From: ZLKRG46 sp032117915
GTDB taxonomy: Bacteria > Bacteroidota > Ignavibacteria > Kapaibacteriales > Kapaibacteriaceae
Direction of reading: 5' to 3'
Assembly (NCBI GenBank): GCA_032117915.1
Contig: JAULYI010000284.1
Span: forward strand, 1 to 34,962
Length of the DNA stretch: 34,962 nt
Position numbers and translations under genes: made by a program. Positions 1-7,386 of this stretch are shown in pieces. Positions within the stretch are counted from its first letter, which is position 1. Every line of letters begins with the position of its first letter. The notes below the pieces were generated by a model, which ran no database searches, was not told the origin of the DNA, and was given only the letters and a program-made list of their open reading frames with translations.

Positions 1-2543
1 CCGCTAGCTCCACCGGCGCCATCACGTTTTTGTGCAACCGATGGAAGTGTATATGGTGATGAGTAGCCGCGCTGCTGTCCAATGAATTCGCATAGAGCCT
101 CGACCTCGTCGGTTGATATGAAGGCATTCTGCATGCGGATCGGCTTCGTCATGTTCCCGGGGTTGAACAACATGTCGCCATTACCGATGAGATGCTCTGC
201 TCCATTCGCATCCAAAATGGTACGCGAGTCGATGCGGGATGCAACCTGATAGGCGATGCGGGCAGGGAAGTTGGCTTTAATAAGTCCCGTAACGACATCC
301 ACGCTCGGCCGCTGCGTTGCTACCACACAGTGGATGCCAACGGCACGAGCGAGCTGAGCAAGACGTACGATCGGTTCCTCGACTTCCTTTGAAGCCGTCA
401 TCATGAGATCCGCCAATTCGTCGATGATGACCACGATGTACGGCATTGGTCTATGAACCAGCCCCCCTTTGTTGCTCAGTGCCCCTTCCGCGGCCTTCTT
501 GTTATAGTCGGCGATGTTGCGCTGTCCGGCAGCTGCAAGGATAGTATACCGTTGCTGCATCTCCTCGACCACGGACTTTAGTACCATGACGGCATTGGCG
601 GGCTCCGTCACAATGGTCTCGTTGATGTCCGGCGACACAGCAAGAAAATGATCCTTCAGTGCACGATACAGTGTCATCTCAACACGTTTAGGATCCACGA
701 TCACGAACTTGAGATCGCGCGGATGCATCTTGTATAGCAGGGATGCGATGATCGTGTTGATGCCTACAGACTTTCCCTTACCCGTAGCACCGGCGATCAG
801 CAAATGGGGCATTTTCGCGAGATCTGCGCAGTAGACATCTCCGACGACGGTTTTGCCCATGGCTATGGGCAGACGGATATCGGGATTATGATACTTGGGA
901 CTTTTAATGATGGCACTGAATCGAACCACGGAGGGATGATGATTCGGTATCTCGATACCAACGGTGCCACGACCCGGAATGGGCGCTATAATGCGAACAC
1001 CCTGTGCTTTGAGGGCGAGTGCGATGTCATCGGCCAGGGATTCGATCTGGCTGACCTTGATTCCAGCTGCCGGAACAAACTCATATTGTGTGACGACGGG
1101 CCCAGGCTGAACGGTAAGGTTCTCGATCTTGATCTTGAATGTCTCGAGTTTCTCCTGCAGAATCCGTGCGTTGTTCCGCAGTTCACCATCGTCGACATCC
1201 GCATCATCACCACTGTCGTGCAATAGGTCTATCGTCGGAGCCTTGTAGACGATCTGCTCGTCATACAAGATCGTTCCACCTACGGTGTCCACGGTTTCTT
1301 CTGGCTCTTGTTCCTCTACAAGCACGGTCAACGTCGGTTCGACCACGTCATCTTGTTCATCCACGAGCAATGGTGCCGTATAGATTTCAGGCGGTGGTTG
1401 TGGGGGCTCTGGCACGGCTGCGGGAACAACCTCAGCAGGAGGACGCACGTCGATGGTACGTGTCGGGTGCAGAGCTGCCAGCCGCTCCTTGACGACATCG
1501 AGATCGATACTTCGCGAAGGTTGCGCTTCTGCGGGGCGCTCTGTCGATGCGGGAGTTTCCGTTGGTGCAGATGCACTCTTCGGCACATGCCGCAAGATCT
1601 TGACCGATGGGGATAGTGACTGTGGCTGGAACGGCTGGCGGAGCATCTCTGCCGGCTCTTCTTGCGATGATGTACGCACTGCAAGCTGCTGGGCGATATC
1701 GTCCTGTTCCTGGTCTTGGTTCTGGGCCTCAATCAACGGTTCTTCAGATGGGAGCTCCGTCTCCGGTTCTACAGCAGGTGGGACGGCGTCGGAGGTGTTT
1801 TGCTTTGGACGCCAACCTTCATACCAATCGCGAAGCTTGGCTGCGCGAAGGGACGAGCCAACCATGATGGCGTTGACATTCAGACGGAACCCGAGGACAA
1901 CCGTGAAGGCCATTGCCGTTAGCAGCACGATCAGGCTGCCCGGTACACCGATCAGCTGCGTCGTGATCGCTGCGATAAACTGACCGATAGCGCCACTCCA
2001 GCTGACGTCAATAACTGGCAACCATGAGACGTTCTGCAGTGTTCCAATGAGGCTCGCCAGGAGCACGGCAACAGCCATCCATACGACTGACAGTCGTAGA
2101 TGCCTAGGCAGGATCCGTTGCACTCGAAACACATCCACCGCCCAAAGAATCAGCAAGGCCGGAAAGATCAAGGCCCAACGACCGATCGTCTGGTAGATCA
2201 TCCACTGCGAGATGACAGCACCAAGGAGGCCAAGCCAGTTATGCGTCGTATCAAATCGAACCCGCAGTTCCTCATCGCCCCTAACAACACCCATGATATC
2301 TCGCATCGACAATTGGGCATTGTCTGCATCGTGTGCTGTGTGCGAGATCATGGCGATCGTCACCATGACCCCTAGGACTACGAGTAGGATGGCAACGATC
2401 TTGTAGCGTCGAACGATGTCAGCATCATTCGACGGAACAAGTTGTTGTTCGGGTGCGTCTTGTGGGTCTTGCTGTATGGATTGCGCACGACGCTCCTTGG
2501 CGGATACGCGCTTGATCGCAATATGTTCCTGTCGTGGGGGCAT
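1..2543 (-). CDS. ftsK: DNA translocase FtsK/SpoIIIE (3' end cut by window edge)
   Basis: This gene encodes the membrane-anchored ATPase that pumps chromosomal DNA through the division septum. About 847 codons are visible, read from an ATG at 2543 preceded by GAGGAAGT. The product has a charged start (residues 1-47), several membrane segments between about 48 and 240, a long acidic and proline-rich linker (about 245-440) and the hexameric RecA-like motor. Walker A is GATGKGKS (about residues 585-592) and Walker B is VVIIDELADLM with its Asp near 708; an ATQRPSVDVVTG motif follows. The C-terminal DNA-reading winged helix lies beyond the left edge. The gene is divergent from kdsA. Identity is secure; whether the gamma domain is intact cannot be seen. 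Confidence 0.95.
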   Translation of the reverse strand, partial: MPPRQEHIAIKRVSAKERRAQSIQQDPQDAPEQQLVPSNDADIVRRYKIVAILLVVLGVMVTIAMISHTAHDADNAQLSMRDIMGVVRGDEELRVRFDTTHNWLGLLGAVISQWMIYQTIGRWALIFPALLILWAVDVFRVQRILPRHLRLSVVWMAVAVLLASLIGTLQNVSWLPVIDVSWSGAIGQFIAAITTQLIGVPGSLIVLLTAMAFTVVLGFRLNVNAIMVGSSLRAAKLRDWYEGWRPKQNTSDAVPPAVEPETELPSEEPLIEAQNQDQEQDDIAQQLAVRTSSQEEPAEMLRQPFQPQSLSPSVKILRHVPKSASAPTETPASTERPAEAQPSRSIDLDVVKERLAALHPTRTIDVRPPAEVVPAAVPEPPQPPPEIYTAPLLVDEQDDVVEPTLTVLVEEQEPEETVDTVGGTILYDEQIVYKAPTIDLLHDSGDDADVDDGELRNNARILQEKLETFKIKIENLTVQPGPVVTQYEFVPAAGIKVSQIESLADDIALALKAQGVRIIAPIPGRGTVGIEIPNHHPSVVRFSAIIKSPKYHNPDIRLPIAMGKTVVGDVYCADLAKMPHLLIAGATGKGKSVGINTIIASLLYKMHPRDLKFVIVDPKRVEMTLYRALKDHFLAVSPDINETIVTEPANAVMVLKSVVEEMQQRYTILAAAGQRNIADYNKKAAEGALSNKGGLVHRPMPYIVVIIDELADLMMTASKEVEEPIVRLAQLARAVGIHCVVATQRPSVDVVTGLIKANFPARIAYQVASRIDSRTILDANGAEHLIGNGDMLFNPGNMTKPIRMQNAFISTDEVEALCEFIGQQRGYSSPYTLPSVAQKRDGAGGAS

Positions 2544-2594
2544 GTACTTCCTCAGTGTCCCGACTAGCAGTGCTGCTTACCGTAGCCGGATGTC

Positions 2595-2622
2595 TTGTAG
2601 TCACTCGAATATGGATAATTTG
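2595..2622 (+). promoter_or_regulatory. Candidate promoter for the kdsA operon
   Basis: A TTG at 2595-2597 lies 18 bases upstream of TAATTTG at 2616-2622, close to the Bacteroidota-type -33/-7 pattern (TTG, then TAnnTTTG) but with one base missing from the -7 box. It lies in the 92-base gap between ftsK and kdsA. The kdsA ATG follows only 13 bases after the box and no Shine-Dalgarno sequence is visible, so a very short leader is possible. This is pattern matching only. Confidence 0.35.
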
Positions 2623-2635
2623 ACAGTCAAAAACC

Positions 2636-3424
2636 ATGCCCGTACAAATTGATGCCAGCCGACTGTTGTTGATCGCAGGCCCGTGCCTGGTTGAATCACG
2701 GGATCTAGCGCTGCACGTTGCCGATCACCTCGTGCGCGTGACCGAGGGGTTACCCGTACAGCTGATCTTCAAGGGCTCCTACCGCAAAGCCAATCGCACG
2801 AGTGCCGGTTCGGTGCAAGGAATCGGTGATGAGCAAGCACTTGGCATACTCGCAGAAGTGCGTGAACGGTTCGGAGTGCCGACGTTAACGGACATCCACA
2901 CAGACGAGGAGGCAGCGCTGGCAGCCGCCTACGTCGATGTGTTGCAGATACCGGCATTTCTCTGCCGGCAGACTTCCCTGTTGGAAGCAGCTGCACGCAC
3001 GGGTTGTACCGTGAACATTAAAAAGGGTCAGTTTTTGGCTCCCGACGACATGGCCAAGGCGGCGGAGAAGGTAACGCGCATTGGAAATGAGTCCGTCTGG
3101 CTCACAGAACGCGGCACGACCTTCGGCTATCATGATCTTGTTGTTGACTTCCGATCACTTGTGATCATGCGACAAACAGGGTATCCGGTGATCTTTGATG
3201 CGACGCACAGCGTGCAGCGACCCTCTGTTGGTGCACAGTCTGGCGGCCAGCCCGAGTTTATCCCGGCACTTGCCCGTGCCGCCGCTGCTGTCGGTATCGA
3301 CGGGTTGTTCCTCGAGACGCATCCGTCTCCTAAGGATGCAGTCAGCGACGCGGCAACACAAGTGCCGCTGTTCCAGTTTGAGACAGTACTGCATGATGTT
3401 CTGCAACACTGGAGACCACGGTGA
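2636..3424 (+). CDS. kdsA: 3-deoxy-8-phosphooctulonate (KDO-8-phosphate) synthase
   Basis: The enzyme condenses phosphoenolpyruvate with arabinose 5-phosphate to KDO-8-phosphate, the committed step for the inner-core sugar of LPS. The 262-residue product has the usual length and shows IAGPCLVES near residues 13-21, FKGSYRKANR, KKGQFLAPDDM and FDATHSVQRP. Cys17 in the GPC motif is the residue that binds metal in the metal-dependent class; the metal-independent E. coli type has Asn there. The start ATG lacks an evident ribosome binding site. The stop overlaps the GTG start of the next gene, lptC, which is consistent with an LPS-related operon. Confidence 0.95.
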   Translation: MPVQIDASRLLLIAGPCLVESRDLALHVADHLVRVTEGLPVQLIFKGSYRKANRTSAGSVQGIGDEQALGILAEVRERFGVPTLTDIHTDEEAALAAAYVDVLQIPAFLCRQTSLLEAAARTGCTVNIKKGQFLAPDDMAKAAEKVTRIGNESVWLTERGTTFGYHDLVVDFRSLVIMRQTGYPVIFDATHSVQRPSVGAQSGGQPEFIPALARAAAAVGIDGLFLETHPSPKDAVSDAATQVPLFQFETVLHDVLQHWRPR

Positions 3425-3954
3425 GAGTCGGTGTTGCCATAGTCTGGTGTCACGCCCTGTTGCTCGTTGCATGTGCCGAACCGGCACGTCCTTCGCGCAA
3501 GAGTCCTACCAGCAGCGAACGACCACCCGCTCACATTTCCTATGATCTTCGGGTCGTCTTCAGCGACTCTACGCATACGCGGGCCGTCTTGCAGGCAGCC
3601 GAGGCGAGAGTGTATGATGACCGCCAGGAAACGATTCTGCGCGACACGGTCACGGTTGCCTTCTTCAGTCGATCCACCGGCGCACGCGTTGCGAGACTGT
3701 CCGCCGATAGCGCAGTCATCGACGACAGGACAAAGAATATGCATGCCTTCGGTGATGTGACGATATGGTCTGACAGCACTCGTACCCTTCTTGAAACGCA
3801 AACGTTGTTCTGGGACCATGCAAGACAGCGTATCTCTACGAAGGACTTCGTGCGAATCACAGCCCCTTCGGAAACGATTCAAGGCGTAGGGTTTGAATCT
3901 GACCAGTTTTTGACGAGCTACACGTTGTACAACGTTCAGGGAGAGCGTCGATGA
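3421..3954 (+). CDS. lptC: LptC-like LPS export lipoprotein
   Basis: LptC is a periplasmic component that passes LPS from the LptBFG transporter to LptA. The 177-residue product starts at GTG, overlapping the kdsA stop by four bases. It has a short hydrophobic signal ending in LLLVAC, a lipobox with Cys18, so it appears lipid-anchored instead of carrying the transmembrane helix of the E. coli protein. The rest is beta-rich, with repeated patterns of the LptC/OstA-like fold such as ARLSADSAVIDDRTKNMHA and VTIWSDSTRTLLETQTLFW. Its stop overlaps the tpiA start (ATGA). The family call rests on fold-like patterns and on the kdsA neighbour. Confidence 0.8.
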   Translation: MRVGVAIVWCHALLLVACAEPARPSRKSPTSSERPPAHISYDLRVVFSDSTHTRAVLQAAEARVYDDRQETILRDTVTVAFFSRSTGARVARLSADSAVIDDRTKNMHAFGDVTIWSDSTRTLLETQTLFWDHARQRISTKDFVRITAPSETIQGVGFESDQFLTSYTLYNVQGERR

Positions 3955-4721
3955 GACAGATGTACGTCATCGGCAACTGGAAGATGAATGGTAGCCGTGT
4001 GATGGCACGCGAGCTTGCATCGGATGTTTCCTCGGATCCCGTGATCAGGGAAGCGGCAGACCGCGGTGTCGTTGTGGCTGTATGTCCGCCAGCACCGTAT
4101 CTGACAGACGTGTTTGACGTCGTCGACGGTACATGTGTCGTATTAGGGGCCCAAGACTGTCACCATCATCAACGTGGCGCCCATACGGGTGACGTGAGTC
4201 CGGCGATGCTAGTCGATACTGGCTGCTCATTCGTCATCCTCGGTCACTCTGAGCGACGTCAGGCTCACGGCGAATCTGATGACGTGATCGCATTAAAGGT
4301 CGTATCGGCATTGGAGGTTGGTCTGCGTCCGATCGTCTGTGTCGGCGAGACGCTCGATGAATATCAACAGCAGCGTACCGTCGACATCGTGTGTGCACAG
4401 GTACAGGTTGTCCTGAATGCCCTCGGGGCCCGGATTGCCGACGTCATCATCGCCTATGAGCCCGTATGGGCCATAGGTACTGGTCTGGCTGCAACTGTTG
4501 ATCATGTAGCGTTGGCGCACGATGCTATTGCGCGCACGCTCGGCAGCGACGGCAGTCGGGTGCCGATTCTATACGGTGGGAGTGTTACGGCGGATAATGC
4601 CGGTTCGCTATTCGCATGTCACCACGTGCATGGCGGACTGATCGGAGGCGCATCACTGCAGGTGTCAGGGTTCAGCGCCATCGTTCATGCCGCACGCCTC
4701 GTCAGGGAGGGGCAACATTGA
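3951..4721 (+). CDS. tpiA: Triosephosphate isomerase
   Basis: This cytosolic TIM-barrel enzyme interconverts dihydroxyacetone phosphate and glyceraldehyde 3-phosphate. The 256-residue product is of normal length. The catalytic residues are in place: Lys11 in GNWKMN, His99 in ILGHSERR and Glu170 in AYEPVWAIGTG. The phosphate-binding glycine loops near the C-terminus (YGGSVTADN, HGGLIGGASL) are also intact. The ATG overlaps the lptC stop by four bases and the stop overlaps the TTG start of pgsA, so translation is probably coupled along this run. Dihydroxyacetone phosphate is also the source of glycerol 3-phosphate for phospholipids, which may explain its position before pgsA. Confidence 0.97.
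   Translation: MRQMYVIGNWKMNGSRVMARELASDVSSDPVIREAADRGVVVAVCPPAPYLTDVFDVVDGTCVVLGAQDCHHHQRGAHTGDVSPAMLVDTGCSFVILGHSERRQAHGESDDVIALKVVSALEVGLRPIVCVGETLDEYQQQRTVDIVCAQVQVVLNALGARIADVIIAYEPVWAIGTGLAATVDHVALAHDAIARTLGSDGSRVPILYGGSVTADNAGSLFACHHVHGGLIGGASLQVSGFSAIVHAARLVREGQH
4704..4712 (+). promoter_or_regulatory. Ribosome binding site that fixes the TTG start of pgsA
   Basis: AGGGAGGGG lies five bases upstream of a TTG codon at 4718. It is the strongest Shine-Dalgarno-like sequence in this operon and sits inside the end of tpiA. It supports the TTG start over any upstream ATG, which would force a long unrelated N-terminal extension. Confidence 0.7.
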
Positions 4722-5293
4722 ACTACACGGTTGCGAACATCCTCACGATCTCTCGGTTCTTCATCGCACCGGTGATCATTGTATGCGTGTTGGCCGATTC
4801 ACCTGCTGGCATGCATTGGGCCGTCGTCCTCTTTGCGATTGGAGCGCTCACAGACTACTTCGATGGTGCTCTGGCCCGTAGCAGGGGCGAAGAAACAGCG
4901 TTGGGCTCGTATCTCGACCCACTTGCCGACAAGGCTCTTACAACGGCAGCCTTTGTCACCTTCTACATGATCGACGTTGTACCACTGTGGATGCTTCTTG
5001 TGATCGTTCTTCGTGACTTTGGGACAACGGTTTTACGATCCATTGCTTCGACAACACCACGACCCCTAAAGACGTCGCGAACGGCAAAGTGGAAGACCTT
5101 CTTTCAGATGGCCTTCATCATCTACGCATTGGTTCTGCAATGGAGTGTGCATAACGCACCATCTGCGACTCTTCGGACGCTCGCGTGGAATACACTGCAT
5201 GCAGAAGCAACGTACTGGGTGATGGCAGGTATCACCATGTTCACGTTGTACACGGCAATCGAGTATGTGATCACATACGTACGAAAGGACTGA
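4718..5293 (+). CDS. pgsA: CDP-diacylglycerol--glycerol-3-phosphate 3-phosphatidyltransferase
   Basis: This integral membrane enzyme makes phosphatidylglycerol phosphate from CDP-diacylglycerol and glycerol 3-phosphate. The product has 191 residues from the TTG start; a longer reading from 4616 would add 34 residues inside tpiA that resemble nothing in the family. The complete CDP-alcohol phosphotransferase signature is present: Asp46, Asp49-Gly50, Ala53-Arg54, Gly63, Asp67 and Asp71. The early segment NYTVANILTISRFFIAPVII is typical of PgsA, and several membrane helices follow. The gene overlaps tpiA by four bases (TTGA) and precedes pgpA, the next enzyme of the pathway, by two bases. Confidence 0.93.
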   Translation: MNYTVANILTISRFFIAPVIIVCVLADSPAGMHWAVVLFAIGALTDYFDGALARSRGEETALGSYLDPLADKALTTAAFVTFYMIDVVPLWMLLVIVLRDFGTTVLRSIASTTPRPLKTSRTAKWKTFFQMAFIIYALVLQWSVHNAPSATLRTLAWNTLHAEATYWVMAGITMFTLYTAIEYVITYVRKD

Positions 5294-5295
5294 CC

Positions 5296-5829
5296 ATGGC
5301 TCACGACGTACTCGTTCGTCCACGCCTTGACTCAGCAGCAGCATTGATCGCGACTGTCGGTGGCGTTGGCCTGTTGCCGGTTGCGCCCGGTACATGGTGC
5401 AGCTTCATCGTTGCAGCACCGGTTGTCGCTGCCCCGTGGCTCGGGATACGGATCGATCCCGATGTAGTACGAACGGTGTATATGGTGTTAGCCGTCATGT
5501 TCACCACTCTGGGTTTTTGGGCCGTACCTCGGATCCAAGGCGAGTGGGGGAGTGACCCAAAATGTGTGGTGATCGATGAAGCCGCAGGAATGGCCATGAT
5601 CCTCGTGCTTCCATTCGCATATCACACGGCATGGTGGTGGCTTGCGAGCGTCCTGCTGTTCCGCGTTTTCGACATCCAAAAACCGTGGCCACTGTCCAGC
5701 ATCAATCGCCGTACGGAAGCGTGGGCCGTCATGCTTGACGACATCCTTGCTGCCGTATTCACGATCATCGCATTATATCTGATGCTGCTTGCTGTTCAGG
5801 TCATCGTGGTTGGTTCGGCAGGACTCTGA
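5296..5829 (+). CDS. pgpA: Phosphatidylglycerophosphatase A
   Basis: The enzyme removes the phosphate from phosphatidylglycerol phosphate to give phosphatidylglycerol, completing the step begun by PgsA. The 177-residue product has four or so hydrophobic segments and the family motifs VGLLPVAPGTW near the N-terminus, DPKCVVIDEAAGMAM in the middle and FRVFDIQKPWP. The start at 5296 is chosen because it begins just before the conserved region and two bases after the pgsA stop; a longer reading from 5185 would lie inside pgsA. It is the last gene of the kdsA run. Confidence 0.9.
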   Translation: MAHDVLVRPRLDSAAALIATVGGVGLLPVAPGTWCSFIVAAPVVAAPWLGIRIDPDVVRTVYMVLAVMFTTLGFWAVPRIQGEWGSDPKCVVIDEAAGMAMILVLPFAYHTAWWWLASVLLFRVFDIQKPWPLSSINRRTEAWAVMLDDILAAVFTIIALYLMLLAVQVIVVGSAGL

Positions 5830-5913
5830 TCCGGCGTTGGAACGGCTGAAATCAGTCGATTTGATGCGGTCTAGCGCTGTATTGTCGCCTGAATGCCGCT
5901 TGAATCCTATCGA

Positions 5914-5922
5914 TGTGGATAA
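5914..5922 (-). promoter_or_regulatory. DnaA-box-like nonamer upstream of HU
   Basis: On the minus strand these bases read TTATCCACA, identical to the classical high-affinity DnaA box. It sits 84 bases before the HU start. A single nonamer occurs by chance roughly once in 130 kb counting both strands, so one copy is suggestive only. No further boxes or AT-rich unwinding element are nearby, so this is not an origin. Confidence 0.35.
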
Positions 5923-5929
5923 TTCATGC

Positions 5930-5961
5930 TTGCCAGGCCGCATAAACACGAGATATTTTCG
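5930..5961 (+). promoter_or_regulatory. Candidate promoter for the HU gene
   Basis: TTG at 5930-5932 is followed after 21 bases by TATTTTCG at 5954-5961, one base away from the Bacteroidota -7 box TAnnTTTG. A second possible pair, TTG at 5900-5902 with TAATT at 5920-5924, lies just upstream. The predicted leader of about 40 bases would include the GGGGG ribosome binding site. Confidence 0.35.
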
Positions 5962-6005
5962 ACCATCGGATTAGTTTTTCAACAACCTAACTGGGGGAAC
6001 CTGTT

Positions 6006-6353
6006 ATGAACAAGGGTGAACTCGTCGAAGCAATTGCAGCATCGACAGGCCTCAGCAAGACGCAGTCAGACGCTGCTCTTGCTGCTACGATCGCAACCAT
6101 CAAGAAGGAACTGGGCAAGGGCGGCAGTGTAGCCCTTATCGGTTTCGGATCCTTCAGCGTCTCCAAGCGTGGCGCTCGCAAGGGCAAGAACCCGCGCACA
6201 GGCGAGGCAATCAAGATCGCTGCCCGCAAGGTCGCGAAGTTCTCGGCAGGCGCTGACCTCAAGGCCACTGTCAATGGTGAGAAGAAGGCAGCTAAGCCCG
6301 CTGCAAAGCCTGCAGCTAAGCCTGCAGCGAAGAAGGCAGCCAAGAAGAAGTAA
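6006..6353 (+). CDS. HU-family DNA-binding protein with Lys/Ala/Pro tail
   Basis: HU proteins bend and compact DNA as dimers. The 115-residue product starts MNKGELVEAIAASTGLSK and has the beta-arm signature GFGSFSVSKRGARKGKNPRT followed by GEAIKIAARK, so the core of about 90 residues is complete. After it comes a tail of about 22 residues built from repeats of AAKP and KKAA, ending in KKK, similar to eukaryotic histone H1 tails and to tailed HU proteins in some bacteria. The tail probably adds nonspecific DNA contacts; that is inferred. The gene stands alone, with a GGGGG ribosome binding site eight bases upstream and a terminator directly after. Confidence 0.93.
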   Translation: MNKGELVEAIAASTGLSKTQSDAALAATIATIKKELGKGGSVALIGFGSFSVSKRGARKGKNPRTGEAIKIAARKVAKFSAGADLKATVNGEKKAAKPAAKPAAKPAAKKAAKKK

Positions 6354-6370
6354 GCACATAGACGCGAAGA

Positions 6371-6397
6371 AAGCCCGCTTCTAGCGGGCTTTTTTTT
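6371..6397 (+). terminator. Rho-independent terminator after HU
   Basis: AAGCCCGCT pairs perfectly with AGCGGGCTT across a loop of three bases (TCT), followed by a run of eight T. It ends 48 bases before the pyrB start, so HU is very likely a single-gene transcript. Confidence 0.92.
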
Positions 6398-6445
6398 GCC
6401 CCTCATCCACCCACGCCGTCCTTCATTTCGTCCGTAGATTCGCAC

Positions 6446-7378
6446 ATGTCCGCTTTGCACTTCCTCGACACGATATCGCTTTCGCCTGCTGATATCATCG
6501 CTATCCTCGACGAGGCGCAGATGTACGTTCATTCGACGCATGGTCGACCAAGACCATCATCAGTGCTTGCGGACACACGGATTGTTCTTGCGTTTTTTGA
6601 AGCCTCTACGCGAACGCGCATGTCGTTCGAGCTAGCAGCACACCGGCTTGGAGCGCATACCTACGTGTTCCAGCCCTCATCGAGCAGTGTAGAGAAAGGG
6701 GAGACCCTTCGCGATACCCTCCGTACACTTCATGCGATGGGTTTTGATGCTGTTGTACTTCGACACGGCACCGATGGGCTTCACCGCGAACTCGCTTCTA
6801 CCGCTGGATTGTCGATCGTCAACGCCGGAGAGGGTAGTACGGCACATCCGACACAAGCGCTTCTCGATGCGTCGACGCTTACCGAGCATTGGGGATCGTT
6901 GGCCGGGAAACGCATATGCATCGTAGGCGATGTCAAGCACAGTCGTGTAGCACGTTCGAACATGGACGTGTACACCAAGCTTGGTGCCGAGGTGGCTATC
7001 TGTGGTCCGGACGAGCTCGTGACGGCGGAGCATCCCTTTCACAGCTGTATGCGATTTGACCACATCGATCAAGCGATAGAATGGGCGGATTGCATCAATC
7101 TGCTGCGAATTCAGCGTGAACGGATCAGCGGAACGGTCGTCCCGTCGGTAGATGCCTATCGTGCCCGGTACGCCATGACGCTTGAACGGGCAATGGCCTC
7201 GCCGGAGGTTATAATCATACACCCTGGACCGGTAAACATCAACGTAGAGATCGATGAAGCCGTGCTAGATCTTCCACAGACGCTCATTGACCGTCAAGTT
7301 ACGCACGGTGTTGCCGTGCGTATGGCGGTTCTTCGCACCATACTTGCCCCAACATCAACACCAACCTCTCAAGGCTAA
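6446..7378 (+). CDS. pyrB: Aspartate carbamoyltransferase catalytic subunit
   Basis: The enzyme joins carbamoyl phosphate and aspartate, the committed step of pyrimidine synthesis. The 310-residue product shows the carbamoyl phosphate loop STRTR (residues 54-58) in FFEASTRTRMSFE, Lys84 in SSVEKGETL, HPTQ (134-137) and a late IIHPGPVN motif. It lies eight bases before carB, whose product supplies the carbamoyl phosphate. No pyrI regulatory chain is in the window. The ATG has no visible Shine-Dalgarno sequence; a TAGATTCG box (6435-6442) ends three bases before it, so a nearly leaderless transcript is conceivable. Confidence 0.96.
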   Translation: MSALHFLDTISLSPADIIAILDEAQMYVHSTHGRPRPSSVLADTRIVLAFFEASTRTRMSFELAAHRLGAHTYVFQPSSSSVEKGETLRDTLRTLHAMGFDAVVLRHGTDGLHRELASTAGLSIVNAGEGSTAHPTQALLDASTLTEHWGSLAGKRICIVGDVKHSRVARSNMDVYTKLGAEVAICGPDELVTAEHPFHSCMRFDHIDQAIEWADCINLLRIQRERISGTVVPSVDAYRARYAMTLERAMASPEVIIIHPGPVNINVEIDEAVLDLPQTLIDRQVTHGVAVRMAVLRTILAPTSTPTSQG

Positions 7379-7386
7379 GGATACCA

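Larger units (their letters stand above)
5830..6005. other. Intergenic region between pgpA and the HU gene
   Basis: This 176-base gap holds no convincing gene. It contains a DnaA-box-like nonamer (5914-5922), two candidate promoters, and a purine-rich GGGGG at 5993-5997 placed as the HU ribosome binding site. Only short inverted repeats (for example AAATC and GATTT around 5850) follow pgpA, without a T-run, so I cannot name a terminator for the kdsA operon. Confidence 0.6.

Noticed and set aside
1453..1983. Plus-strand frames opposite the linker region of ftsK
   Set aside because: The Ser/Gly/Trp-rich sequence is the reverse of the ftsK linker and membrane region, which reads continuously on the minus strand from 2543.
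3130..3882. 250-codon open frame on the minus strand opposite kdsA and lptC
   Set aside because: It lies fully antisense to two well-recognised genes, has no family motifs and many Cys and Arg residues typical of a shadow frame.
5838..5863. Possible terminator after pgpA
   Set aside because: The inverted repeats are only four to five base pairs and no T-run follows.
5900..5965. Replication origin near HU
   Set aside because: Only one DnaA-like box is present, without a cluster, an AT-rich region or dnaA/dnaN genes.
5789..5974. Small 61-codon frame overlapping the pgpA end
   Set aside because: It starts inside pgpA in another frame, has no ribosome binding site and no hydrophobic or conserved pattern.
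5987..6541. 184-codon minus-strand frame across the HU gene
   Set aside because: Its Ala/Gly/Phe-rich middle is the reverse reading of the Lys/Ala/Pro tail of HU, and it would cross the terminator and the pyrB start.
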